Below are positions 40,024-51,198 of a DNA stretch of 64,000 nt, piece after piece. The stretch comes from Pseudomonas sp. 8AS. GTDB lineage: Bacteria; Pseudomonadota; Gammaproteobacteria; Pseudomonadales; Pseudomonadaceae. The position numbers and the translations under genes were made by a program. Where the stretch lies: positions 3,000,228 through 3,064,227 of the forward strand of contig NZ_LR733406.1 in the NCBI RefSeq assembly GCF_902506505.1, read 5' to 3'. The notes beneath the pieces were generated by a model, which ran no database searches, had not been told where the DNA came from, and worked only from the letters and a program-made list of their open reading frames with translations. Position 1 is the stretch's first letter, and the number at the start of each line of letters is the position of its first letter.

Positions 40024-41046
40024 TTACAGGCGCGGCACCACCTGCCCCGTAGCGCTCAGCTGCGCCAGCTGCTGCCCGTCCAGGCGATGGGCGCGCAGAT
40101 GCGGCAACACCGCCGCCAGCAGCGGCTCCTTGAACGCCGGCTGGAAACGATGGGCCAGGCCGGGAATCAGCTTCAACTGGCTGCCGCGGATATGCGCCGC
40201 CACGTGCACGCCGTGCATCACCGGCAGCAGCGGATCGGCCGTGCCGTGCACCACCAGGGTCGGCACGCGCAGGCGGTTGAGCAGCTCGACCCGGCTCGGT
40301 TCGGCAAGAATGGCGAGGATCTGCCGCTGCACACCGGCCGGATTGAAGGCGCGGTCATAGGAGCGTGCCGCCTCGCGCCGCAGGCCCGCCAGGTTCGTAT
40401 CGAGGCGCGGGCTGCCGAGGGCGGCGAGCAGGGCCGCCTGCTGGTTGATCGCCGCCGCGCGATCCGCCGCCTCGCGCTGGGCCAGCAGCTCCAGCAGCGC
40501 CGCCTGCGGCGCCGGCAGGCCGGGCGCGCCGGAGCTGGTCATCAGCAGGGTCAGGCTCTCCACCCGCTGCGGCGCCAGGTCGGCCATGTGCTGGGCGATC
40601 ATCCCGCCCATGCTGGCGCCCAGCACATGGAAGCGCCGGATGCCCAGCGCATCCATCAGGCCCAGGCTGTCGCCGGCCATGTCGCGCAGGCTGTAGGGCG
40701 CGCTGACGCCCAGTCCCAGGCGATAGCTCAACAGGCCGTAGGCCAGGCTGGCGCTCGGCGGCTCGCCCAGCCAGGTGGACAGGCCGACATCGCGATTGTC
40801 GAAACGGATCACCCGGAAACCCTGGCCGCACAGGCGTGCCACCACCTCGTCCGGCCAGTGGATCAGCTGCCCGCCCAGCCCCATCAGCAGCAGCAGGGCC
40901 GGATCGCTGGCGCGGCCGATGCTCTGGTAGGCCAGGCGCACCTCGCCGACGCGGGCCATGGCTACCGGCGCCTGCACATCGCAACGGGAAGCCGCCCACG
41001 ACGGCGCAGCGCAGAGGAACAAGAGAACCAACAGCCAGACACGCAT
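40024..41046 (-). CDS. Exported alpha/beta hydrolase
   Basis: This 340-residue protein has a signal peptide (MRVWLLVLLFLCAAPSWA) followed by an alpha/beta-hydrolase fold. The oxyanion region is LLLLMGLGGQLIHWP, the nucleophile elbow is LGASMGGMIAQ (Ser), the acid is probably the Asp of VVHGTADPLLP, and the catalytic His is in PGLAHRFQ. The cap region is about 100 residues. It resembles carboxylesterase/lipase-like hydrolases of the AB-hydrolase-1 family; the substrate is unknown. The start at 41046 is the first codon giving an export signal. Confidence 0.8.
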   Translation of the reverse strand: MRVWLLVLLFLCAAPSWAASRCDVQAPVAMARVGEVRLAYQSIGRASDPALLLLMGLGGQLIHWPDEVVARLCGQGFRVIRFDNRDVGLSTWLGEPPSASLAYGLLSYRLGLGVSAPYSLRDMAGDSLGLMDALGIRRFHVLGASMGGMIAQHMADLAPQRVESLTLLMTSSGAPGLPAPQAALLELLAQREAADRAAAINQQAALLAALGSPRLDTNLAGLRREAARSYDRAFNPAGVQRQILAILAEPSRVELLNRLRVPTLVVHGTADPLLPVMHGVHVAAHIRGSQLKLIPGLAHRFQPAFKEPLLAAVLPHLRAHRLDGQQLAQLSATGQVVPRL

Positions 41047-41209
41047 AGCCAACACCAACACGCAGAACCCCAGTGAAGCGCGAGTGTGCGGACGTTTGTG
41101 GCAGCGTGCTGCCACACAACCGTGACAGTTTGATGAAGGCCGCCGAACGGTAGTGACTCGGCACAAGGAAACCCGTGACGCAGCACCGCGCGGGAGCGGG
41201 GACGAGCCC

Positions 41210-42829
41210 TCAAGCCCGCTCGGCACCTTCCTGCCGGCGCGGCCAGACCAGGCTGAACTGCGCGCCGCCGAGGGCCGCGCTGCGCCCGACATGGGCCCGC
41301 CCGGCGTGCCAGTAGATGATCCGCCGCACGATGGACAGGCCCAGGCCGTGCCCGCCGGAGGCGCGGGTGCGGCTGTCGTCCAGGCGCAGGAACGGGGTGA
41401 AGACCCGCTCCCAGGCCTCCTCCGGCACGCCCGGGCCGTCGTCCTCGACATCCACCCGGCAGCGCTTGTGGCCGATGCGGTAGGACAGGCGCACCCGCGA
41501 CTCGGCGTGGCGCATGGCGTTGCTCACCAGGTTCTGCAGGGCCCGGTGCAGGTAGCGCGGCTCGGCCTCGACCAGCGTAGCGCCGTCATCCGGCGCCACC
41601 TGCGACGGCGCCAGCTCGACCCGCACCGTCGCGCGCAGCGGCGCCAGCTCGTCGATCACCTGCTCCAGCAGCGCCTGCAGGTCGACCTGCTGGTAGTGCA
41701 ACTCCGGCGAGCCCTGCTCCAGCCGGGCATAGACCAGCATCTCGTCGACCAGCTTGTCGAGTTCGAGGATGTCGCCGTCCATGCCGTCCATGTACTTGCG
41801 CCGGGCCTGGTCGGTCTGCGCATCGCCGATCATCTCCAGGCCGAAACGCAGGCGCGCCACCGGCGTGCGCAGCTCGTGGGACACCGCGCGAACCATCTCG
41901 CGCTGCACGCTCAGCAGGCGCTGCAACTGCTCGGCCATGGTGTTGAAGGTGGCTGCCAGGCGCCCCACCGAGTCGGCGCTGCGGGTCGGCACGCGGGCAT
42001 CCAGGTGGCCGCTGGCGATCCGCGCCGCAGCGCTTTCCAGGCCGAGCAGGCGCCGTTCCAGGCGGCGTACCAGGAGATAGAGGATCAGCCCGGTCAGGCT
42101 CAGGCCGAGCACGCCGACCAGCACCAGCAGTTCGGTCGGGTACGGATTCATCTGGTACAGCGGGCCGACTTCCAGCACCCAGGGCGTGCCGACCATGCCG
42201 GCGATCACCCGGATCGAGTCGCCACCCTTGCCCAGCGCCAGCACCGTATCGCCCTCGTCCACCCGGCGCTGCTGGTCGGCGTCGAGGTCGACCTTCTCCA
42301 GGGTGACCAGGCGCAGGTCGAAGCCGAAGCTCTTCTGCGCCTTCAGCTCGGCCAGGCGCCTGGGCTGCTCGACTATCGGATAGCGCACCAGCTCGTCCAT
42401 CAGCAGGTAGACGGTGGCCCGTGCCAGCTGCTCGCTGATCTGCTCCACCTCGGCGGTCAGCACCAGCTGCTCCTGTTCGCTGACCAGGCTGTAGACCCGC
42501 GCCGCATGCGGCCCGGTCTGTTCCACCAGCACTTCGCCGCGCAGCAGCAGGCCACGCGAGCGGCCATCCAGCGGCTCGGCCTTGAGCGACTCCAGGGCCA
42601 GCGGCACGCCGAGCAGGCGGCTCCAGGTCGCCAGGGCGCGACGCCGGTCGACCGATTCCATGCGCTCGAGGTTGTCCGCCATCAGGCGGAAGGTGCCGCG
42701 CGCCAGCTGCTCGCGGTACTGGTCGCTGCGCACCTCGTTGGTCAGCTGCAGCACGCCCACGCCGAGCAGCGCCACCAGCACCAGGGCGGCGATGATGCCG
42801 CCATAGATGCGCAGGAAGATCGAGTTCAT
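41210..42829 (-). CDS. Sensor histidine kinase, RstB-like
   Basis: This 539-residue membrane kinase has TM1 at residues 6-28, a periplasmic domain of about 200 residues, TM2 about 232-254, HAMP, the H-box VSHELRTPVARLRFGLEM, the N-box LVSNAMRHAE and the G-boxes DDGPGVPEEAWERVF and GGHGLGLSIVRRI. It lies 34 bases downstream of its response regulator. In P. aeruginosa the pair PA1157/PA1158 beside nrdAB has the same organisation and RstAB-like architecture. The signal is unknown. Confidence 0.85.
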   Translation of the reverse strand: MNSIFLRIYGGIIAALVLVALLGVGVLQLTNEVRSDQYREQLARGTFRLMADNLERMESVDRRRALATWSRLLGVPLALESLKAEPLDGRSRGLLLRGEVLVEQTGPHAARVYSLVSEQEQLVLTAEVEQISEQLARATVYLLMDELVRYPIVEQPRRLAELKAQKSFGFDLRLVTLEKVDLDADQQRRVDEGDTVLALGKGGDSIRVIAGMVGTPWVLEVGPLYQMNPYPTELLVLVGVLGLSLTGLILYLLVRRLERRLLGLESAAARIASGHLDARVPTRSADSVGRLAATFNTMAEQLQRLLSVQREMVRAVSHELRTPVARLRFGLEMIGDAQTDQARRKYMDGMDGDILELDKLVDEMLVYARLEQGSPELHYQQVDLQALLEQVIDELAPLRATVRVELAPSQVAPDDGATLVEAEPRYLHRALQNLVSNAMRHAESRVRLSYRIGHKRCRVDVEDDGPGVPEEAWERVFTPFLRLDDSRTRASGGHGLGLSIVRRIIYWHAGRAHVGRSAALGGAQFSLVWPRRQEGAERA

Positions 42830-42863
42830 CGCGCCGCTGCCCCGGCCCGCCGCGCGACACGCC

Positions 42864-43586
42864 TCAAGACAGGTCCTCGGCCGCTTCGGCGACGAACAGG
42901 TAGCCCTTGCTGCGCACGGTCTTGATCAGCCGCGGATGCATCGGGTCGTCGCCGATCTTCGGCCGGATGCGCGAGATGCGCACATCGATGGAGCGGTCCT
43001 GGCCGTCGTACTCGATGCCGCGCAGGGCGGTGAAGATCTCCTCGCGCGACAGGATGCGCCCGGCGTTGGCCGCCAGCAGCCAGAGCAGGTCGAACTCGGC
43101 GCTGGTCAGCTCGATGCTCTGCTCGCGCAGCCAGGCCTCGCGCATCGCGCTGTCGATCACCAGCTGGCCGAACTGCAAACGGCGCAGGCTTTCCGGGGCC
43201 GCCTCGGCGCTGCCCTCGCTGCGCCGCAGCAGGGCGCGGATGCGCGCCAGCAGCACGCGCGGGCGCACCGGCTTGCACACATAGTCGTCGGCGCCCATTT
43301 CCAGGCCGAGCACTTCGTCCATGTCGTCGGTGCGCGCGGTGAGCATCAGGATCGGCCCCTCGTACTGGCCGCGCACCTTGCGGCAGATGGACAGGCCATC
43401 CTCGCCGGGCAGCATCAGGTCGAGCACCACCAGGTCCGGTTGCTCCTTGAGGATGCGCGCCGCCGCCTTGCCGCCGTCGGACTCGATCGCCACCTTCAGG
43501 CCGTTGCTCTCCAGGTATTCCCGGGTCAGCTCGGCCAGGCGCTGGTCGTCCTCGACAATCAGGATTTGCCAGGCTTCTTGCTCCAC
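42864..43586 (-). CDS. OmpR-family response regulator, RstA-like
   Basis: This is a 240-residue response regulator. The receiver shows ILIVEDDQ, phosphoacceptor Asp in LVVLDLMLPGEDG, Thr/Ala in MLTARTDD, and Lys in YVCKPVRP. The winged helix includes IELTSAEFDLLWLLAANAGRILSREEIF and a C-terminal VRSKGYLFV. I chose GTG 43586 because GGGGAGG lies just upstream; a TTG five codons earlier is less likely. It is divergent from nrdA, sharing a 788-base control region. Confidence 0.87.
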   Translation of the reverse strand: MEQEAWQILIVEDDQRLAELTREYLESNGLKVAIESDGGKAAARILKEQPDLVVLDLMLPGEDGLSICRKVRGQYEGPILMLTARTDDMDEVLGLEMGADDYVCKPVRPRVLLARIRALLRRSEGSAEAAPESLRRLQFGQLVIDSAMREAWLREQSIELTSAEFDLLWLLAANAGRILSREEIFTALRGIEYDGQDRSIDVRISRIRPKIGDDPMHPRLIKTVRSKGYLFVAEAAEDLS

Positions 43587-43745
43587 ACATCCTCCCCACA
43601 ACCGTTCATCTATCTACGCCAGGCCGGCATTGTAGCAACGCAACCCGGGCAGCGGCGCTATTGCGGGCATCCGCGGTCCGCACCCGGCCGCGCGGAAAAA
43701 GCCGGCGCCGCGCCTGCACGGAACAGGCCAACAGCGCCGAGAAAA

Positions 43746-43761
43746 ACCCTACATCTTGTGT
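43746..43761. promoter_or_regulatory. NrdR box (distal)
   Basis: ACCCTACATCTTGTGT matches the NrdR consensus form acaCwAtATaTwGtgt at nearly all conserved positions. It lies about 190 bases upstream of the paired boxes and could belong to the divergent promoter. Confidence 0.6.
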
Positions 43762-43892
43762 TTGTGTGATTGACTAAAAAGTCACGTTCAGGGACGGCAA
43801 AAAAGCGCCGTCTGCCACGACGAACGGTGTAGCGGGGAGAATCCCAGCAACTGCGGGGCTTGGCGAAACTTACCCCAAAGTAACCCACAGAT

Positions 43893-43901
43893 TTATCCAC
43901 A
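43893..43901 (+). promoter_or_regulatory. DnaA box upstream of nrdA
   Basis: TTATCCACA is a perfect DnaA box, with a second weaker TAACCCACA at 43881-43889. In E. coli DnaA regulates nrdAB, so this may tie nucleotide-precursor synthesis to replication initiation. Confidence 0.6.
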
Positions 43902-43938
43902 GGCGGGCCGCTTTTCTCGGCTTGCCTTCGCCCAATCA

Positions 43939-43985
43939 CCGCACTATCTTGTATCCCCAGCGCGACAAACACCTACATGTTGGGT
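43939..43985. promoter_or_regulatory. Paired NrdR boxes upstream of nrdA
   Basis: CCGCACTATCTTGTAT (43939-43954) and CACCTACATGTTGGGT (43970-43985) are NrdR-like boxes with a 31-base centre-to-centre distance, i.e. three helical turns, the usual spacing of tandem NrdR boxes in nrd promoters. Confidence 0.65.
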
Positions 43986-44374
43986 TTTCGCACAAAGAAT
44001 CACCCAAGCACATTTGCCCCGAAACAGTCCACTCCCTGAACTGAAAAAGTGCAAATCCAGGCTTAGATGGGCGCTTGAGCTCCACCGATCCAGAGCAGGA
44101 CCCTGTACCGCCAGCAGAGCGAGGGTGTCCTGATCCGTGCAGGCCGCCTCGGCTGGCCTGCCACAACATCTAGTGGTGCCGGCCGCAATGCCGGCACAAG
44201 ACTTGAAGAGCCAGGAAGGCGCTTGGTCGTACCTTCCCTGCCCAGTTTGCAAGTCCCGCGCGTCCGGCCTCACCGCCGTCCGCGTGGCGTTGTTGAAATG
44301 GAATGAACGGCGGTACGGCGCAGCGATCCACTGCTCAGCGCCCAACTAAAATCAAGAAAAACACGGAGACCTCC

Positions 44375-47257
<2,883 letters not shown>

Positions 47258-47604
47258 GGGAAGTCGCGCGAAGCTGAGCGGCGCCCGCGTTGTTGCCCGG
47301 CAGGTCCGCCCCCATCACGTGCATTAGCACGCTCAGGGGCTCGAACCTGCCAGGCGCCTAGCGCTCACTCGCTCAGCTTCGCGCTCGCACCGAGTTGCCG
47401 ATTCAGACAACTCGGCTCCCCTCACGGGGACAGGGGCACAGCCCCACGAACATATCCCCTCGCCCGCCCCGCGGGCCTGGGCGCCACCAGTCGGGTGGCA
47501 CTGTTTAGCCCTTGCGTGCACACCGCAACGGAACATAATCAGAATTACTGGACATTCATACAGGCCGCAAACAACCCGGCCCGATGACCAAGCAGGAGAC
47601 CACC
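47258..47604 (+). promoter_or_regulatory. Structured nrdA-nrdB intercistronic region with promoter
   Basis: This 347-base gap has no gene. It contains a perfect 14-base inverted repeat with arms 47267-47280 and 47370-47383 (CGCGAAGCTGAGCG and its complement) and a second hairpin with arms at 47390-47397 and 47408-47415. Near its end TTGCGT (47512-47517), 16 bases, CATAAT (47534-47539) resembles a sigma-70 promoter about 65 bases before nrdB. The hairpins could terminate or attenuate the nrdA transcript. Confidence 0.5.
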
Positions 47605-48849
47605 ATGCTCAGCTGGGACGAATTCGATAAGGAAGACGGCGCAGAAGCCGCCGCCAAGCCCGCCGCCCCCGTAGTCGGCGCCGCCCTCGATCAACTGGAC
47701 AACGACGCCGCCGGCTCCGTCGAGGAAGCCCGCGCCGTATCGGCCGACGACTCCGACGCCATCGCCCGCGCCAAGAAGGCCCTGGACGCCCTCGACATCC
47801 AGGAAGGCCTGGACGAACTGGAAGGCACCAGCGCCCGCGTACACGTCGGCGACAAGCAGATGATCAACGCCCGCGCCGACCTCAACCAGCTCGTACCCTT
47901 CAAGTACGACTGGGCCTGGCAGAAGTATCTGGATGGTTGCGCCAACCACTGGATGCCGCAGGAAGTGAACATGAACGCCGACATTGCCCTGTGGAAGAGC
48001 AAGGACGGCCTGTCCGAAGACGAGCGCCGCATCGTCAAGCGCAACCTCGGCTTCTTCTCCACCGCCGACAGCCTGGTGGCCAACAACCTGGCCCTGGCCG
48101 TGTACCGCCTGATCACCAACCCCGAGTGCCGCCAGTACATCCTGCGCCAGGCCTTCGAGGAAGCCATCCACACCCACGCCTACCAGTACTGCATCGAATC
48201 GCTGGGCATGGATGAAGGCGAGATCTTCAACATGTACCACGAGATCCCGAGCGTGGCGAAGAAGGCCTCCTGGGGCCTCAAGTACACCCGCTCGATCTCC
48301 GACCCGATGTTCAACACCGGCACGGTGGAGACCGACAAGGAACTGCTGCGCAACCTGATCGCCTACTACTGCGTGCTGGAAGGCATCTTCTTCTACTGCG
48401 GCTTCACCCAGATCCTCTCCATGGGCCGCCGCAACAAGATGACCGGCGTGGCCGAGCAGTTCCAGTACATCCTGCGCGACGAGTCCATGCACCTGAACTT
48501 CGGCATCGACGTGATCAACCAGATCAAGATCGAGAACCCGCACCTGTGGGATGCCGCGATGAAGGACGAGGCGACCCAGATGATCCTGCAGGGCACCCAG
48601 CTGGAGATCGAATACGCGCGCGACACCATGCCGCGCGGCGTGCTGGGCATGAACGCGGCGATGATGGAGGACTACCTCAAGTTCATCGCCAACCGTCGCC
48701 TGACCCAGATCGGCCTGAAGGAAGAGTACCCGGGTACCACCAACCCGTTCCCGTGGATGAGCGAGATCATGGACCTGAAGAAGGAGAAGAACTTCTTCGA
48801 GACTCGCGTCATTGAGTATCAGACTGGTGGTGCGTTGAGCTGGGATTGA
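47605..48849 (+). CDS. nrdB: Class Ia ribonucleotide reductase, small subunit
   Basis: NrdB (414 residues) holds the diiron-tyrosyl radical cofactor. Ligand-bearing helices are visible: [42 protein letters not shown] (EexxH pair) and [14 protein letters not shown] (ExxH), with the partner interaction tail ending GGALSWD. The N-terminal 70 residues are acidic and Ala-rich, as in Pseudomonas NrdB. The ATG at 47605 has AGGAG six bases upstream; an in-frame ATG at 47584 is less likely. A strong terminator follows 76 bases after the stop. Confidence 0.96.
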   Translation: MLSWDEFDKEDGAEAAAKPAAPVVGAALDQLDNDAAGSVEEARAVSADDSDAIARAKKALDALDIQEGLDELEGTSARVHVGDKQMINARADLNQLVPFKYDWAWQKYLDGCANHWMPQEVNMNADIALWKSKDGLSEDERRIVKRNLGFFSTADSLVANNLALAVYRLITNPECRQYILRQAFEEAIHTHAYQYCIESLGMDEGEIFNMYHEIPSVAKKASWGLKYTRSISDPMFNTGTVETDKELLRNLIAYYCVLEGIFFYCGFTQILSMGRRNKMTGVAEQFQYILRDESMHLNFGIDVINQIKIENPHLWDAAMKDEATQMILQGTQLEIEYARDTMPRGVLGMNAAMMEDYLKFIANRRLTQIGLKEEYPGTTNPFPWMSEIMDLKKEKNFFETRVIEYQTGGALSWD

Positions 48850-48925
48850 TGCCTGGGTCTAGACCGTTAGGACAGATTAGAAACGCTTTGCCTGAGAATG
48901 GATGTTCGGGGTAGCGAGAGAAACT

Positions 48926-48953
48926 AAAAGCCCCGCCTAGTGCGGGGCTTTTT
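48926..48953 (+). terminator. Terminator after nrdB
   Basis: The stem AAAAGCCCCGC / GCGGGGCTTTTT with a five-base loop ends 16 bases before the next gene at 48970. It marks the border between core high-GC DNA and the AT-rich accessory gene. Confidence 0.92.
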
Positions 48954-48969
48954 ATTAAAGAACAGAAAA

Positions 48970-50112
48970 ATGAGACAGATATCCTTATACATCAACACCA
49001 CTGGCGAAGAGCTAACAGACGGCAACAGAGTAGTTGAGATCGCCGCATTGGAGCTAATTAACAAGAGCCTAACCGGTAATTTTATTCATTACTACATAAA
49101 CCCCCACCGAGAAATCCCCTCCCCTGCAGTAGCCTGCCACGGAATCACCGAAGAATTCCTGCAAGACAAGCCATCATTCAAAGACATCATAGAAATTCTC
49201 GACGAATTTATGTCTGATAGCGAATTGCTAGCCATCGATATTAGTACACTAGATTTTTTGGCCCTTGAATTCGAGCTCCACAGAAAAACTCCTCAAAACC
49301 CATTCATCAGAAGAAATTCCGCGCGCCCCACTCTAAAAAGCATCCTAGCAAACAGCACCTACGAAAATTTTTGTTCGGCAATGGATAATTTCCAACAAGA
49401 ATCCAGAGATCTATTCGGCGCACTTCTAAAGGCCGAAATTCAAGCTGACGCATATATATCAGCAACCAACAACGAGGTAATCGTAGGCAGCCTTACTGAT
49501 TTCCTAGAGAAGGTTAAAGGCAGTAATCCGAACGACTTATTTCGGGGAGTATCAGATAGAAACTACAGACTCCTGCCCTCTCTTTTCAGGCATAAATCAG
49601 AAGATCACAGAGCACGCGAGCAGAAAATGTTGTGGGTTTTTAAAGCCCAAGCCCGACCATACCTTGAGAGACTCCCAGAAAACGAAATTCAATGGCTGAC
49701 ACTTGCACAGCACCACGGACTACCCACCAGAGTACTCGACTGGAGTCTCAGCCCACTAGTTGCATGTTTCTTTGCCACTCAATCAAACCCCGAAAAAGAT
49801 GGCGCAGTTTACATGTACGAGGCAAGAAAATATGAACGAGAGGAAAACATCAACATAACAAAGCTAAAAGAAATTATACACTTCCTCCCATCTCACGAAT
49901 CAAAGAGACTCACCGCACAATCTGGCATCTTTACAATCCACCCAGACTCACAACCTGAGTTCGACACACCACAAATAAAAAAATTTATAATCCCAAAATC
50001 CAAAAAACCAGAATTCATATCAACACTATCTAAATACGGAATAAACAACTCAACAATGTTTCCCGACCTAGACGGATTAAGCCTTCATATAAAATCGCAA
50101 AACAACTACTAG
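48970..50112 (+). CDS. Pseudo-exonuclease (DnaQ-like) / FRG domain fusion protein
   Basis: This 380-residue protein has two parts. Residues 1-165 align by eye with the DnaQ (Pol III epsilon) exonuclease: RQISLYINTTG, VVEIAALELINKSLTGN, HGITEEFLQDKPSF, RDLFGALLKAEIQADAY. Four of the five catalytic residues are replaced: DTE becomes YIN (Y7, N9), and the late His and Asp become F149 and K154; only D95 remains, so nuclease activity is unlikely. Residues 173-320 form an FRG domain, with LFRGVSDRNYRLLPSLFR and QHHGLPTRVLDWSLSPLVACFFA. FRG domains are common in accessory and defence-type genes but lack a settled biochemical role as far as I know. The gene is AT-rich and rich in rare AGA/ATA codons, unlike its neighbours, indicating horizontal transfer. 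The ATG 48970 is preferred because it gives the DnaQ-like N-terminus. Confidence 0.8.
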   Translation: MRQISLYINTTGEELTDGNRVVEIAALELINKSLTGNFIHYYINPHREIPSPAVACHGITEEFLQDKPSFKDIIEILDEFMSDSELLAIDISTLDFLALEFELHRKTPQNPFIRRNSARPTLKSILANSTYENFCSAMDNFQQESRDLFGALLKAEIQADAYISATNNEVIVGSLTDFLEKVKGSNPNDLFRGVSDRNYRLLPSLFRHKSEDHRAREQKMLWVFKAQARPYLERLPENEIQWLTLAQHHGLPTRVLDWSLSPLVACFFATQSNPEKDGAVYMYEARKYEREENINITKLKEIIHFLPSHESKRLTAQSGIFTIHPDSQPEFDTPQIKKFIIPKSKKPEFISTLSKYGINNSTMFPDLDGLSLHIKSQNNY

Positions 50113-50439
50113 AAACGGAAATAGGACAGATTTATTTTCTAAGCCACTGCGCTGAACCAATCTTCCCTTTTCGCCCTTACGGCGAGTCACTTGACTCGCT
50201 CCGCTCGCCCTTCGGGCCAGCCTGCGGCTGTTACTACGCTGCGCTCCGTATCTCTTTGCCCGCGCAGAAAGTAACCAAAGAGAAAGCGCGCCCGACATCC
50301 GGGTTTCGCTGCGCGAAACTCCCCTCCCTCCGGTGCCGCTCCGGGGGCCGGCTTAAAGGGCCACCCCTGGCCCTTTAAGCCTCTCGCCGCATCCATGCGG
50401 CTCGTCCCCCTACGCAACACCTCCACTCGGCCTCCTGAC
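50113..50439. other. Hairpin-rich GC segment downstream of the FRG gene
   Basis: No gene is credible here. The stretch from about 50160 contains many short palindromes: GAGTCACTTGACTC, GCCCTTCGGGC, TTTCGCTGCGCGAAA and a perfect 13-base-pair stem with CCCC loop at 50351-50380 (arms GCTTAAAGGGCCA and TGGCCCTTTAAGC). The minus-strand reading GYFLRGQRDTERS resembles spurious open frames that I recall from dispersed intergenic repeats in Pseudomonas. It is probably a mobile non-coding repeat or structured RNA. Confidence 0.55.
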
Positions 50440-51150
50440 GGGATTCGGGCTCCGAGTTGCTTGCCAGCCCGATCGTTCCCACGCTCCGCGTGGGAATGCA
50501 GCCCTCAACGCTCTGCGTCCACCTACCAGGCCGTGCCGACCGACAGCTCTGTGACGCGGAGCGTCACGAGATAGACTCCCACGCAGAGCGTGGGAGTCAT
50601 CAAGACCGTGCTGCCTTGACAGGGACCCCGGCCCCGAGCTGCCTGCCAGCCTGATCGTTCCCACGCTCCGCGTGGGAATGCAGCCCTCGACGCTCTGCGT
50701 CCACCTACCAGGCCGTGCCGACCGACAGCTCTGTGACGCGGAGCGTCACGAGATAGACTCCCACGCAAAGCGTGGGAGCCATCAAGACCGTGCTGCCTTG
50801 ACAGGGACCCCGGCCCCGAGCTGCCTGCCAGCCCGATCGTTCCCACGCTCCGCGTGGGAATGCAGCCCTCGACGCTCTGCGTCCACCTACCAGGCCGTGC
50901 CGACCGACAGCTCTGTGACGCGGAGCGTCACGAGATAGACTCCCACGCAGAGCGTGGGAGCCATCAAGACCGTGCTGCCTTGACAGGGACCCCGGCCCCG
51001 AGCTGCCTGCCAGCCTGATCGTTCCCACGCTCCGCGTGGGAATGCAGCCCTCGACGCTCTGCGTCCACCTGAGGCTCTACGCCCCCTCCCAACCCCGTAG
51101 CGATGCGAAGCGTCGCAGGCTAGGCTCCCATGCGGAGTGTGGGAGCCATC
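50440..51150. repeat. Tandem array of 182-base REP-cluster units
   Basis: The landmark GATCGTTCCCACGC recurs at 50471, 50653, 50835 and 51017, exactly 182 bases apart each time. The copies are almost identical, the fourth diverging after about 52 bases. Each unit holds four stem-loops with a common ACGC-NNN-GCGT core: TTCCCACGC-TCC-GCGTGGGAA, GACGC-TCT-GCGTC, GTGACGC-GGA-GCGTCAC and CTCCCACGC-ARA-GCGTGGGAG. Units are contiguous with no unique spacers, so it is not a CRISPR array. It lies directly upstream of a RAYT transposase, whose family mobilises REP sequences. Confidence 0.9.
51017..51068 (+). repeat. Left inverted REP copy flanking the RAYT gene
   Basis: This 52-base sequence, which is also the start of the fourth array unit, is the inverted partner of 51742-51793 with only one clear mismatch (CTCTGCG against CTCCGCG). 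It contains two of the ACGC-NNN-GCGT hairpins. Confidence 0.85.
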
Positions 51151-51198
51151 AGGCCTGGAAGGACAGGCAGCCACGCCTATCAGCCAACCGATTCACGG

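Larger units (their letters stand above)
43587..44374. promoter_or_regulatory. nrdA upstream control region (788 bases without a gene)
   Basis: No convincing gene is seen between the response regulator and nrdA; short open frames on both strands overlap and lack ribosome binding sites. The region is less GC-rich than its surroundings in the part 43740-44060. It contains three NrdR-box-like sites and a DnaA box (listed separately), then about 390 bases of leader before nrdA. Confidence 0.6.

Noticed and set aside
43893..43901. DnaA box considered as part of a replication origin
   Set aside because: Only one perfect and one weak box, no AT-rich unwinding element or dnaA/gidA neighbours; it fits nrdA regulation better.
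43936..44349. Short overlapping open frames on both strands upstream of nrdA
   Set aside because: They cover the NrdR/DnaA sites, lack ribosome binding sites and have no protein-like composition.
50440..51150. Repeat array considered as a CRISPR
   Set aside because: Units are 182 bases and contiguous, with no unique spacers; no cas genes are present.
50077..51174. Several 70-107-codon frames across the repeat region
   Set aside because: They repeat with the DNA units (translations are copies of each other) and simply read through palindromes.
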